Source: Cladosporium sp. IMV 00045 (lineage: Eukaryota; Ascomycota; Dothideomycetes; Cladosporiales; Cladosporiaceae). From it: DNA of 35,117 nt. Under the pieces are notes generated by a model. The model was given only the letters and a program-made list of their open reading frames with translations. It did no database searches and was not told where the DNA came from. Made by a program: the position numbers and the translations under genes. The stretch spans positions 1 through 35,117 of the forward strand of contig MSJI02000577.1 in the NCBI GenBank assembly GCA_001931905.2, written 5' to 3'. Positions 20,563 to 30,072 of this stretch are shown in pieces; within the stretch, counting starts at the first letter, position 1, and each line of letters opens with the position of its first letter.

Positions 20563-21786
20563 TCACGCCTTCTCCCCAATCCATCTCTGATACATCAAAT
20601 CATACAACCTCAAATCATCCATGGCATCCTCGACCGTCGTCTTAATATCCCTCCCCTCCCTCAAACACTCCCACAACTCCCTCAGCTCCGCCGTATACGC
20701 ATCCTCATAGCTCCCCAGAATCTCCCTCGTCTCCATCTCCCCCTCCCCATTCAACTCCTGCACCGTAACCTTAATCGGCAGACCCTTCACATAAGGACTG
20801 TCGTACTTAATCATCACCCTCTTCCGCTCTCCATACACCGCCAAATGCGCATCAAACTCCGGCACCCCGTCAATCCCGCTCTCGTACGTGACCGCGAACG
20901 GCTCCTTCCCCCCGGTCCGGTTCTTATACTCGAACATCGCCGTATAGAAAGGCTCGTGCACAGTAACCCCCGCCACCCTCTCCGGAAAGCCCAACACCTC
21001 CCTCATCAGACTGATGTCGTGACTGCCCAGACTGCCCAAAAACCTCGCGTAACGCACATGCTCGTCGGTGATTTCTTCGCCCGCGGGAAACGCCTCTCTC
21101 ATCAGCGCTGCCAGCCTCGCATCCCTCTCCTCCCCAGCCCCGGCCGGGAAGTCATCGTTCTTCACCTGGAACGTCCCACTCTCACTGACAAATTTCGCGT
21201 TCGGACCGCTGAAATCCCTCACGCGAGCGTACATCACCCTCTCAATGGACGCCACCTCGCGTAGGAAAGTCTGCGTGAACGACCTGGCGTAGCGGCGCAT
21301 GTAGCCGACGAAGACGCGGGGGCCGCCTGCTTCCCGCTCGGCGGCGAGGATTCTCTGTGCGGAGGGAAGGGAGAGCGTGATGGGTTTCTCCAGCATGACG
21401 TGCTTGCCGGCGCGCAGGGCGGCGATGGTGTAGGGCTCGTGGCTGTCGTCGGAGGTGAGGTTGAAGACTACGTCGACGTCTGGGCTGGTGAAGAGGGCGG
21501 TTGGGTCGGTGGTGGCGAGGGGGATGTGGAATTTGGTGGAGCAGTGGGTTGCGTTCTGGGAGGGGCGTTAGTATGGTTTGCGTTTCGGGGTTGTTGGGGG
21601 AGAGTTGATTTTGTTCTTTTTGTTCTTTTGGATTTTGTGGTGCGGTTGGCTTACCTTTTGGGAAATATCGCAAATGGCCGTGACGGTGTAGAGGTGGCTC
21701 AACATCGCCAGAGCCGGGAGGTGGATGACTTGGGCCACCTCGCCGGCTCCGAGGATGCCTACACGGAGGACTTGTTGATCGGACAT
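20563..21786 (-). CDS. Gfo/Idh/MocA-family NAD(P)-dependent oxidoreductase
   Basis: Two exons, 21786-21655 and 21555-20563, joined across a 99-nt intron (GTAAGC donor, CAG acceptor, phase 0), giving 374 residues. The N-terminal Rossmann fold begins RVGILGAGEVAQ with G13-A-G15-E-V-A18. The family EKP motif is at residues 100-102 after GKHVML, and supplies the Lys that binds cofactor and substrate. The remainder is the C-terminal alpha/beta substrate domain with the expected His/Asp-rich SLGSHDISLM segment (a G-x-H-x-x-D-like motif). The family oxidises or reduces sugars, inositols and related polyols; the substrate cannot be assigned. The length is normal. The last 120 nt of the coding strand are G-rich, with runs of three or four G. 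Confidence 0.93.
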
Positions 21787-22695
21787 GATCAGGTTTGATT
21801 AGAAAGGTATTGTCTGTTGCTAGTGAGTGCTTCTGTTGTATGTGCTATATTGAAGTGTTAATGTTGGGACGATCGCTCGGCCGGACGGTTTCAATGCTGT
21901 AGTGGACCCGAGTTGACGTAGCTGTGCTTTTTTGACACCTGCAGAGTCAGGTATCTGTGCATCGACTTTGCGATCTCTTAGGTTCGCGGGTTGAGATGAA
22001 TCGTTCAAAATATATCTATAAACACATATGTTCGAGAGAAAGAAAAAGCTCACAAGTTGAGAGTGATTTGTTTATAGTGTCTTTCGTCTCGAGGCAATCT
22101 CAAATATATAGCGTTGCCGAGTCTTCAACCCAGGTACCTCATGATCTTCCCCATACCACCAGGTCTTCCCTTTAAGATTCCGTATCACATTTTATTTCGT
22201 CTCCATTCTTGCCTTCCTAAAGACCTCTCTTGTGCATTGCTCAGCGGTGTGTGTCTAAAGAAGAAATTTCCACTTCTTGGGGATATTCTCGTGCATGATC
22301 GTTTGGTCTTTTGCCAGAGATGTTTTTCTTAGGTTTACATCAGGTGTCTTCCTTGCGCTCGATGGGCTTGGATATGCTTGAATGAAATGGGTTGTATCAA
22401 GTGTGGGAGGTTTCAAGAGCTTCTCCATTCGTTACGAATGATGATGTGCAAAACACTCAAGACTAGTGTAGTCATCAAAAACTTGGGTATCATTTAAAAG
22501 CGCAGTGTTTACCCAAGTGCAAGCCGGAAGATCAGAGCGAGTAATCCTGTCCTGTCATCGCTGAAACGCCCTTTATCTTCCTTCTCACACGCCAAAAATG
22601 CATGCTTCTCCCCGACACGGCCGTATTTCATGCCATGTCATGTCCACACACCGTAAGGCTCCCCATCCTCGCTCTCGGACTTGTCCAAAGCACGC
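21787..22695. other. Intergenic region, oxidoreductase promoter and TMA7 3' flank
   Basis: About 0.9 kb of moderately AT-rich sequence. I find no gene, tRNA or long repeat. ATGATGAT at 22439 with a CTGA at 22562 recalls C/D snoRNA boxes, but the support is too weak to call. Confidence 0.5.
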
Positions 22696-23069
22696 TTATT
22701 TCTTGCCGCTCTTCTTGATGCCCTGGCCGCCGGTGTTCAGAGGGCCCTTGCCGCCAGCCTTCTTGGCCATCTCCTCACGAGCCTTCTTCTCTGTTGCGTG
22801 CGAAAAATCATGTCAGCTGGCCTTGCTCGGTTGCCATTTGTCGCGCCATGTCTGTCTATCTTTCTCTTTCGGAATCTTCATGACGTACCGGCCTGCTGCT
22901 TGGCCTTGAAGGCCTTGTCTTCGTCGTCCTCCTCGGTGACCTTCTTCTTGGGCTTCTTGTTGTGAATGGGGTTGGTACCCGCTGTTGGAGGGGAAGAGTC
23001 AGAGCTTTGTTGGGTGTGAGGATGAGCCGATGAGGGAGGGCGAGACTTACATCCCATTCCGGAAGGCAT
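22696..23069 (-). CDS. TMA7: Translation machinery-associated protein 7
   Basis: Three exons: 23069-23051 (only 19 nt), 22981-22889 and 22790-22696, with introns of 68 and 98 nt (GTAAGT and GTACGT donors, CAG acceptors), giving 68 residues. The highly charged protein has the TMA7 core: EDDEDKAFKAKQQAEKK, then the diagnostic C-terminus GKGPLNTGGQGIKKSGKK. Yeast Tma7 is 64 residues, copurifies with ribosomes and affects translation; its exact role is not settled. The N-terminus (MPSGMGSGTNPIHNKKPKKK) differs from the usual S-G-R-x-G-G-K start. It depends on the tiny first exon, whose splice codon is T|CG (Ser7). The gene diverges from the cyclin gene, 746 nt away. Confidence 0.9.
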
Positions 23070-23815
23070 TTTGGCGGGTTGTGTGGGTGTTGTTGGGAAG
23101 TGAGTGTGGGTGTGTGAGTGAGAGGGAGTGTATTGAGACACTGGACTTCTGGACCAGTGACAGGCGATATTATATTGAGAGCGCTGGCTGGCTCGGACTT
23201 TCGCCTCTGCCCTCTGTCAGTTAGATCCGCCCATGATTTGCCCCTCACCCAGCCCAGCCCAGTCCCTCTTTCTTCCTTCACTTTTCTGCCAAACACGTGA
23301 CAGAAGCTTCAACGGGATCTGCCATGTCCCGCTCCCGTCCAGCCTCAGGCAGATCTGTGACAGGCTTCCTTCTCTTGCTGTCTTGTTGCTGTCATCTCAC
23401 TCCTACGCCTGCGACGCCTGCAAGCGACTACGCCGGTGGCTTGAGCGCCCGCGCCCGATTGCCGCAGCGGCTTCCTCGATCGTGCTTTCCCATCTGCGAG
23501 ATCGAGCACTTTCTCGGATCGAATTAAATGCCATTCACTACATCACCGCCCTGCATCATCGCCCTGTGTGCGCACACTACGCAATCGCCTTGCAAATGAG
23601 AATATCTTCTGCCTCTCACCACCGCTCCCACGCCTTCCAGGTTCCTTGATTAGGCCCAGCATTGCTCGTCGAAACAACAAGCCCGCGCATACCACACCTC
23701 ACCTGCTTGCGTCTAGCCCAGCCTCATCGACCGATTCCGCGCGCCCTCATCGCTGATCGAGTACAACCTTCCGCTGTCCGATCTGTCTCGAACGGCTGCC
23801 CAAAGCGAAATTGCA
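23070..23815. promoter_or_regulatory. Divergent promoter region, TMA7 / cyclin
   Basis: A 746-nt spacer between the two start codons. It has CCCAG repeats (about 23248-23262) and CT-rich tracts on the plus strand running toward the cyclin. The frame at 23233-23649 is pyrimidine-rich and has no recognisable domain, so I treat it as leader sequence and not a gene. Confidence 0.5.
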
Positions 23816-25192
23816 ATGCCCGCCATGCAGCGTCCCTCAAACATCCAACACCTTCCTTCCTCACATCCCGCCGCGCGACACCGCCCCAAATCCCCCAACA
23901 GAGTCCTTGCCGAACAGGAGGCGCAATGGCTTTTCACCGACGCAGAATTGGCCAACACTCCCAGCATACAGGATGGCATGACCCAGGCTGAGGAGAAAGA
24001 CCTTCGTGCCAAAGGCGTGAACTTCATTGTGCAGGTCGGCATACTGCTGAAATTGCCCCAGCTCACTTTGAGCACCGCCGCGATATTCTTCCAGCGCTTC
24101 CTCATGCGCGCGAGCCTCAAATCGGCGCGAGACGGCATCCCAAAGCTGCATCATTACCAGAGTGCTGCGACGGCACTGTTTCTGGCGACGAAGGTCGAGG
24201 AATCCTGTCGCAAGATGAAAGAGATTGTGCTGGCGTGTTGTCGCGTCGCGCAGAAGAACCCCAACCTAGTCATCGACGAACAGAGTAAAGACTTTTGGAG
24301 ATGGCGAGATTGCATTCTATACAACGAAGACGTCCTACTGGAGACACTGTGCTTCGATCTTACCGTGGAGTCTCCCCATCGACAGCTCTTCGACATGCTG
24401 AAAGGTTACGGCATGGAGCACAACAAGCGACTGCGCAATGCTGCATGGGCCTTTGTGACAGACTCGGTTAACACCCAGCTCTGCCTCTTGTGCAACAGCC
24501 GCACGATCGCCGTCGCAGCGTTTTATAACGCGTGCAAGTATTCCGAGGTCCAACTGCCCGACGACGTCAAAGGTCGGCCCTGGTGGGAAGCAATGCACGT
24601 CCGCCTCGCGGATGTGCGCAAAACCGTGGAGTACATGAGCGCGCACTTCGACCAGATGAACCAAGGGACCAACGCCACATCGGGCGTGCCCATGGCCGGC
24701 TCGAGCACGGCGAACAGCGACGGCGGCAGAAGCATCTACGTAGGTCTATCAACTCCGAACGAAAACTCGGATGGCTGGGATGTCACGCGGCTGAGAGAAG
24801 ATCGACAGGACGTCTCGACCGGCTCGCCTTTCTCCGCTTCGCAAGGACAACAGCGACCCGCTCCTGGGAGTGAAAGACGATTGTCAAATGCAAGCTCGGC
24901 AGGCCAGAAGAGAGATCGCGACGACCTGCCCAATCCGCCAGCGAATGGAGTGGTGACAAATGGCACGAATGGGGAGATACCCCTGGCCAAGCGCCCTAAG
25001 ACTGACGTTGTTCTTACCTCCAATCCGGCTCCTGCACCACGAGACGACTCGGGGAACCACGACACGCGCCACCAAGAAGAGGAGTTGCGCGTCGAAAACG
25101 GCAACCGGCAGAATGTGGCGGATGCTCAAGTCGCCCCCGACTCGAAAGAAGATCCCGGCGAGGGCAGCGAGGAAGGGGAAGTGGAGGAGTAG
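23816..25192 (+). CDS. pch1: Cyclin T/K-like cyclin (Pch1-type, P-TEFb)
   Basis: A single-exon gene of 458 residues. The ATG at 23816 (context GCAATGC) is followed by a second ATG three codons on. Two cyclin boxes occupy about residues 66-185 and 190-280. The first includes GVNFIVQVGILLKLPQLTL, ALFLATKVEES with the conserved Lys126, and WRWRDCILYNEDVLLETLCF. These stretches closely resemble fission yeast Pch1, the partner of Cdk9 that phosphorylates the RNA polymerase II tail and Spt5 during elongation. After residue 290 the chain is disordered, with a KRPKT-type basic patch that could be a nuclear signal, and ends in an acidic E/G-rich tail. Ctk2-type or cyclin-L-type membership is the main alternative; the similarity to Pch1 makes it less likely. 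Confidence 0.9.
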   Translation: MPAMQRPSNIQHLPSSHPAARHRPKSPNRVLAEQEAQWLFTDAELANTPSIQDGMTQAEEKDLRAKGVNFIVQVGILLKLPQLTLSTAAIFFQRFLMRASLKSARDGIPKLHHYQSAATALFLATKVEESCRKMKEIVLACCRVAQKNPNLVIDEQSKDFWRWRDCILYNEDVLLETLCFDLTVESPHRQLFDMLKGYGMEHNKRLRNAAWAFVTDSVNTQLCLLCNSRTIAVAAFYNACKYSEVQLPDDVKGRPWWEAMHVRLADVRKTVEYMSAHFDQMNQGTNATSGVPMAGSSTANSDGGRSIYVGLSTPNENSDGWDVTRLREDRQDVSTGSPFSASQGQQRPAPGSERRLSNASSAGQKRDRDDLPNPPANGVVTNGTNGEIPLAKRPKTDVVLTSNPAPAPRDDSGNHDTRHQEEELRVENGNRQNVADAQVAPDSKEDPGEGSEEGEVEE

Positions 25193-26611
25193 TAAGCAAG
25201 CGCGCATTTCATTGTTCGTCAGTGAATGGAGATGGACTTGTTCGTGCGCTTATGCCCTACCCTTCAAGCATACATCAAGAGGGCACTGATTGCAGGACGT
25301 AAATGCAACGCCCTCCCCGTTCTCTGATACTTCACTACACAAGACGTAAGGGCAATAAGACCCCATGATGCAGAAAGCGCAGGCGTTGCGGGTACAAGAA
25401 TAGCGACTGGGGATTTTGGTTTCTTCCCGGATTCCCTTTCTGGATTCTTTCATTACTACATGTATTACGAAGGGGGAGAAAGATGTGCTTGTTTGATTTT
25501 TCTGATTTTGATGCGTTATGCAGACGCAACATACTCATGAGGCGAAAGAAGACGAAGAAGATACCCGCAACGGCACTGATTGTGTTTTTTGCTGATTTAA
25601 TGTCTGCGTTTTGCGAATGATTTTTCTCCTTGTTTACGTAGGGCTACGATTTTAATCACGCGGTTTCTCACCTTTTGCATTCCGCTGTGATATCTCTTTT
25701 TAGATGTAGCTGTATTTTATCTTTATTCTTACCACTACGCTGAAGTCGTCTGCCTTGTCTTCTGGTGACCACATGCAATGAATCTATGAGCTGCCAGCAG
25801 AAATGTGATTTGAAGCAAGCAAGACATCCGTTTCAATCTCTGACTTCAGTCATGTCGAAACTACCCAACCACTTGCGGGAACGAGCAGAGAACCATGATC
25901 GTCAGGAACTGGAGAGCCGAAGAAGGTGGATGATTTACTTGGATAGCCTTTCGACTGCGTTCGCTTGGGAATGCTTGAACAAGCTTCGCCTCGCTCGCGT
26001 GCAGACAGCGTGCCCTATGCGATCCATCGCCAACCCCGCCTCTCAGAAACAGCCCATCCTTTCTCCACGAGCCACCTGCCAAACTCGCGCAACGAAGATC
26101 CGTACAATTTACACGTCATGTTCACATGATCCACCGACTCGCACCGGGAGGACGGCAGCAGATCAGCAAAGCTCGGGATGATGAGATGGCGGCTGACGGC
26201 GGAGGCTTCATGAGCGAGTAATTCATCGTGGTCGTCGCCGTGTCCACTACCTCTTGAAATATGTAGAAGGGTGTGCTGCGGACCTTGTCAGGCTGGTTTC
26301 ACTCCTGACTTCCTTCCTCGGTGTACCAATCCTTTTGCACGACGTGTACAGTCACTCTTCCAGTCATCAGTCCTGTCCGGTTGATCGATCAGTCAGAGAG
26401 TCCGGTAGGGCCTTTGCTTTTGATTGCTGGCATCAAACAATCCAAGGAGCACATGCCAGCGCCGCCGCTATGTAAGTTGTATATTCTTTCTCTGGCGATT
26501 CCTTGCGTTGCGGTGAATTTCGCTCTGAATGTTCGTTTCTGCTGGCTTCTTACTTGCTCTCTACAAAAATCACAGGGCGCTAGTACTATCATACACACTT
26601 AGAAAGAGCAC
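25193..26611. other. 1.4-kb intergenic region, cyclin 3' flank and trehalase promoter
   Basis: This AT-richer stretch after the cyclin (25450-25740) fits a 3' flank. From about 25765 on, it is probably the trehalase promoter. The open frame 25765-26181 has no recognisable content. I see no gene. Confidence 0.55.
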
Positions 26612-26713
26612 ATGGAGACTGCAAGGGCGCAGCTGCCATACACGAGATTCCTGCTTCCCTGCGCTCTGGTCGTACCACTCATACTGATCCTGCTACCATG
26701 GACAGAAGAAAAC

Positions 26714-29700
26714 ATGGCACCGCTCTCCACCATCCCCCTGGCCTTCTCGCTGCTTCTGGGGATCCCGTCGGCTCACGGCCGCATCTACAACACGCGCTTC
26801 AATGGCACGACGTGGGACGATGTCAATTGGCGCATCACCACCACGAACCTCGACCAGGGCCACTACCAGTCGCGCATGTCCCTCGCCAACGGCTATCTGG
26901 GAATCAACATCGCGGCCGTGGGCCCTTTCTTCGAAGCCGATGTGCAAGTAGACGGGGACAACGTTAACGGCTGGCCGCTGTTCGACCGCAGACAGACGTT
27001 TGCCACTATCGCTGGCTTCTGGGACAGTCAGCCGACGACTAATATGACCAATTTCGAGTGGCTGAATCAGTACGGTGGCGAAAGCGTCATTAGTGGCGTG
27101 CCGCACTGGTCTGGTCTGCATGTCAAGATTGGCAACGAGGTCCTCGCTGCGGATGTGCCTGCGGAACAAATCTCGGGTTTCTCTTCGACGCTGGATGTTG
27201 CTGCTGGGACTATGCAATGGTCGTACACTTGGAGCCCTGCTGGGGGTCCGCCCGTCGATGTGGAGTATGAGATGTTCGTGCACAAGTTGCATGTCAATCA
27301 GGCTGTTGTGCGACTCAAACTCACGGCTGCGAGGGATGTGAATGCGACTGTTGTTGATGTCTTGAATGGTGACTGTGCGCTTCGGACGGATTTTGTGGAG
27401 AAGAAGTATGAGCCTGCTATGCCGTTCATTTGGTCGGCTGTGAGACCCTGGGGGATCGGAAATGTCACCGCATACATTTATTCAGCGTTGGTGAGCGATG
27501 GAGGTAATGGGAACGGAACGCGTTCGGAATTCTCTAACGAGAAGTTCATCGGTGCTAACAGCTCATCGATTGCTCAATCGCTCAGCGTCAATTTGAAGGC
27601 CGGGAGCACGAGCACTTTCACAAAGTACATTGGTGGCGCCTCGACCGATGCGTTCGACGATCCCCAATCGACTGCTCTGAATGCATCCTGGTCCGCGGCC
27701 AACACTGGATATGTCGAACTTTTGTCTTCGCACATCGCTGAGTGGGGCAGCATCATGACCCCAGATACAGTAGACAATTACCGCCTCCCTAATGGAAGTA
27801 TCCCCGACGACCCAAACATTCTAGAGCTGCAGATCACCGCAGTCACAAATCCTTTCCACCTTCTCAAGGAAACGGTCGGAATCAATGCAATCTCGGCAGC
27901 TGGCAACAATACCAAGCTCGACGTCAACGGCATCTCCGTCAGTGGCCTTGGCAGTGATAGCTATGGCGGCATGGCTTTTTGGGATTCCGAAGTGTGGATG
28001 GCACCAGGCATGGTGGTGGCCTTCCCTCAATCAACGAAGCAAATCCCCCGATACAGATCTGAGCGCTTTCCCCAAGCGCAAGCGAACGTGTTGACGGCTT
28101 ACCAATCGTCAAAGAACGAGACTGATAGATTCTCACCCGATGGCGCGGTGTACAGTTGGACATCTGGCAGGTTCGGCAATTGTACTGGCACTGGACCTTG
28201 CTTCGACTACGAGTATCATCTCAATGGAGATATAGGATTGGAGTTCTACAATTACTGGGTCGCAAGCGGAGATACGCAGTTCTTCCGCGACGAGTTGTTC
28301 CCTGTTTACGATGCGATTGCTCAGTTTTACTCGGACGTGGTGACTTTCAACGAAACTTCCGGACTTTACGATCTTTACAATGCTACCGATCCTGATGAGT
28401 ATGCTAATTTCCAGACCAACGTCGGGTTCACGATGGTTCTCATCAAGACGCATCTGGAGAACACGAATGTCTTGAGAGAGCGATTCGGAACGCAAGCGAA
28501 CGAGAAATGGGCCAATATGTCCCAGAAGATCAACATACCAGTCTATGAGCCCGCCAACATCATCCTTGAGTACCAGACTATGAACGGCTCGATTTCTGTG
28601 AAACAGGCAGATGTTGTGTTGATAGACGACTTTCTCGACTATCCTAATCCGTACTCTCTCAGCAATCTGGATTACTATGCTGGCAAGCAAACGCTTAACG
28701 GGCCGGGGATGACCTACGGCGTCTTCAGCGTCGTTGCAAGTGAAGTCTCTCCCTCTGGCTGCTCTGCGTACACATACGATCTCTATGGCTCTCAGCCGTA
28801 CACGAGAGCACCGTGGTTTCAATTCAGCGAGCAGCTGATCGATGACTTTTCAACCAATGGAGGAACGCACCCAGCGTATCCCTTCTTGACGGGCATGGGC
28901 GGTGCGAACCGCGTGGCGATCTTTGGCTACCTGGGTTTGCGCCTGATGATCGATACCTTGAACGTCGACCCCGACCTCCCACCGCAGATTCCTCAAATCA
29001 ACTACAGAACCATCTACTGGCAAGGCTGGCCCATCAACGCAACATCCAACAGCACCCACACGTCACTCCAACGCCTCCCCAACCCCCTCCCCACAGCCAA
29101 CCAAACCTTCGCCTCCGCCCCCATCCCCGTCACAATCGGCCTCGACGGAACCTCCATCAACAGCGGCACGGGCAACAAAACCATCCACCCCCTCCACCCA
29201 AACAGCACCATAACCCTCCCCAACCGCCGCGCCGGTTTCAACCGAACCACCCCCGGCAACGTCCTGCAATGCCAACCCGCCAGCAGCGACGCCGACTTCT
29301 CACCAGGCCAATTCCCCCTCAGCGCCATCGACGGCGCCATCAGCACCAAATGGCAACCCACACTCTCCAATACCTCCTCCTCCCTCACCGTCCCCCTAAC
29401 CGAACCCTTCGTCCCCATCTCCCGCATCACATTCGACTGGGCGCAAGCCCCGCCGCGCGGGTACAGCGTCACTTTCACCAATTCCTCGTCGCCCTCGCCC
29501 GCGCCAGCGGATGTTGTGAACGTCACGCGCGACGAGGACGTGCGGGTCAGTGATGTTTATGTGCCGGCGGAGGTGGATCGCATCGTACCTTATGCGGGGA
29601 ATACGACGAATGTTACGCTGGAAAGGCCCGTTTGGAGTGGACGGTTTGCCACGTTGACGATCTGGGGGAATAGAGCTACCGAGGGGACGGGGGATGAGTT

Positions 29701-29785
29701 TAATGGGACGGGGGCGTCGGTGGCGGAGTGGGCGGTTGTTGAGGATAGGGGGGTGGATATTGTTAGGAGGGGGTGGGTTGTCTAG
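26714..29785 (+). CDS. ATH1: Acid trehalase, glycoside hydrolase family 65
   Basis: A single exon. From ATG 26714 it encodes 1023 residues; the frame also has an ATG at 26612 that would add 34. I prefer 26714 because its context AAACATGGC is strong and MAPLSTIPLAFSLLLGIPSAHG is a clean signal peptide. The earlier start would add a hydrophobic anchor. The N-terminal beta domain begins RIYNTRFNGTTWDD and includes SLANGYLGIN. The (alpha/alpha)6 catalytic domain contains DPDEYANFQTNVGFT, whose Glu562 (596 from the longer start) is the expected general acid. A C-terminal F5/8-type-C-like beta domain ends the protein. There are many N-x-S/T sites. The enzyme hydrolyses trehalose to two glucose at the cell wall, periplasm or vacuole. 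Third positions shift from C to G in the last 250 nt. Confidence 0.95.
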   Translation: MAPLSTIPLAFSLLLGIPSAHGRIYNTRFNGTTWDDVNWRITTTNLDQGHYQSRMSLANGYLGINIAAVGPFFEADVQVDGDNVNGWPLFDRRQTFATIAGFWDSQPTTNMTNFEWLNQYGGESVISGVPHWSGLHVKIGNEVLAADVPAEQISGFSSTLDVAAGTMQWSYTWSPAGGPPVDVEYEMFVHKLHVNQAVVRLKLTAARDVNATVVDVLNGDCALRTDFVEKKYEPAMPFIWSAVRPWGIGNVTAYIYSALVSDGGNGNGTRSEFSNEKFIGANSSSIAQSLSVNLKAGSTSTFTKYIGGASTDAFDDPQSTALNASWSAANTGYVELLSSHIAEWGSIMTPDTVDNYRLPNGSIPDDPNILELQITAVTNPFHLLKETVGINAISAAGNNTKLDVNGISVSGLGSDSYGGMAFWDSEVWMAPGMVVAFPQSTKQIPRYRSERFPQAQANVLTAYQSSKNETDRFSPDGAVYSWTSGRFGNCTGTGPCFDYEYHLNGDIGLEFYNYWVASGDTQFFRDELFPVYDAIAQFYSDVVTFNETSGLYDLYNATDPDEYANFQTNVGFTMVLIKTHLENTNVLRERFGTQANEKWANMSQKINIPVYEPANIILEYQTMNGSISVKQADVVLIDDFLDYPNPYSLSNLDYYAGKQTLNGPGMTYGVFSVVASEVSPSGCSAYTYDLYGSQPYTRAPWFQFSEQLIDDFSTNGGTHPAYPFLTGMGGANRVAIFGYLGLRLMIDTLNVDPDLPPQIPQINYRTIYWQGWPINATSNSTHTSLQRLPNPLPTANQTFASAPIPVTIGLDGTSINSGTGNKTIHPLHPNSTITLPNRRAGFNRTTPGNVLQCQPASSDADFSPGQFPLSAIDGAISTKWQPTLSNTSSSLTVPLTEPFVPISRITFDWAQAPPRGYSVTFTNSSSPSPAPADVVNVTRDEDVRVSDVYVPAEVDRIVPYAGNTTNVTLERPVWSGRFATLTIWGNRATEGTGDEFNGTGASVAEWAVVEDRGVDIVRRGWVV

Positions 29786-30072
29786 TGATGGGGGGTTGGG
29801 GTTGAGGTGGTCATTAGTCTTGGTTTGGCAGTGTCGGTTCTTTCTAAAGGTTGTTTCTGCGGTGGTGGGAGTTGCCTTCTTATGTAGATCTTTTCTTCGC
29901 CGAGAGGGCACGAACTTGGAGTCTCTCTAATGTAGACGTCTTGCTGTTTCTTCACAGCTTGTACACTCAATTGATGATGATGATGATGAGATGGGTATCT
30001 AGAAAACCAACCGCGAGCCCCACCAAATTAAACAAAACAAACCACCCCCCCAGCAATCTTTCTAATTCTCAT
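29786..30072. other. Short convergent spacer, trehalase / MCP1
   Basis: 287 nt between convergent stops. The plus strand goes from G-rich (until about 29815) to C-rich (from about 30010, with C7 at 30043-30049). A GAT repeat lies at 29972-29989. There is no gene. Confidence 0.7.
29972..29989. repeat. (TGA)6 repeat
   Basis: Six TGA units in the spacer between the convergent trehalase and MCP1 genes. Confidence 0.85.

Noticed and set aside
22439..22570. Possible C/D snoRNA (ATGATGAT ... CTGA with CGTT/AACG pairing)
   Set aside because: Boxes are too short and far apart, and no internal C'/D' boxes or clear rRNA guide were seen.
28133..28822. A 229-residue minus-strand frame within the trehalase gene
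   Set aside because: Antisense to conserved catalytic sequence and without its own motifs.
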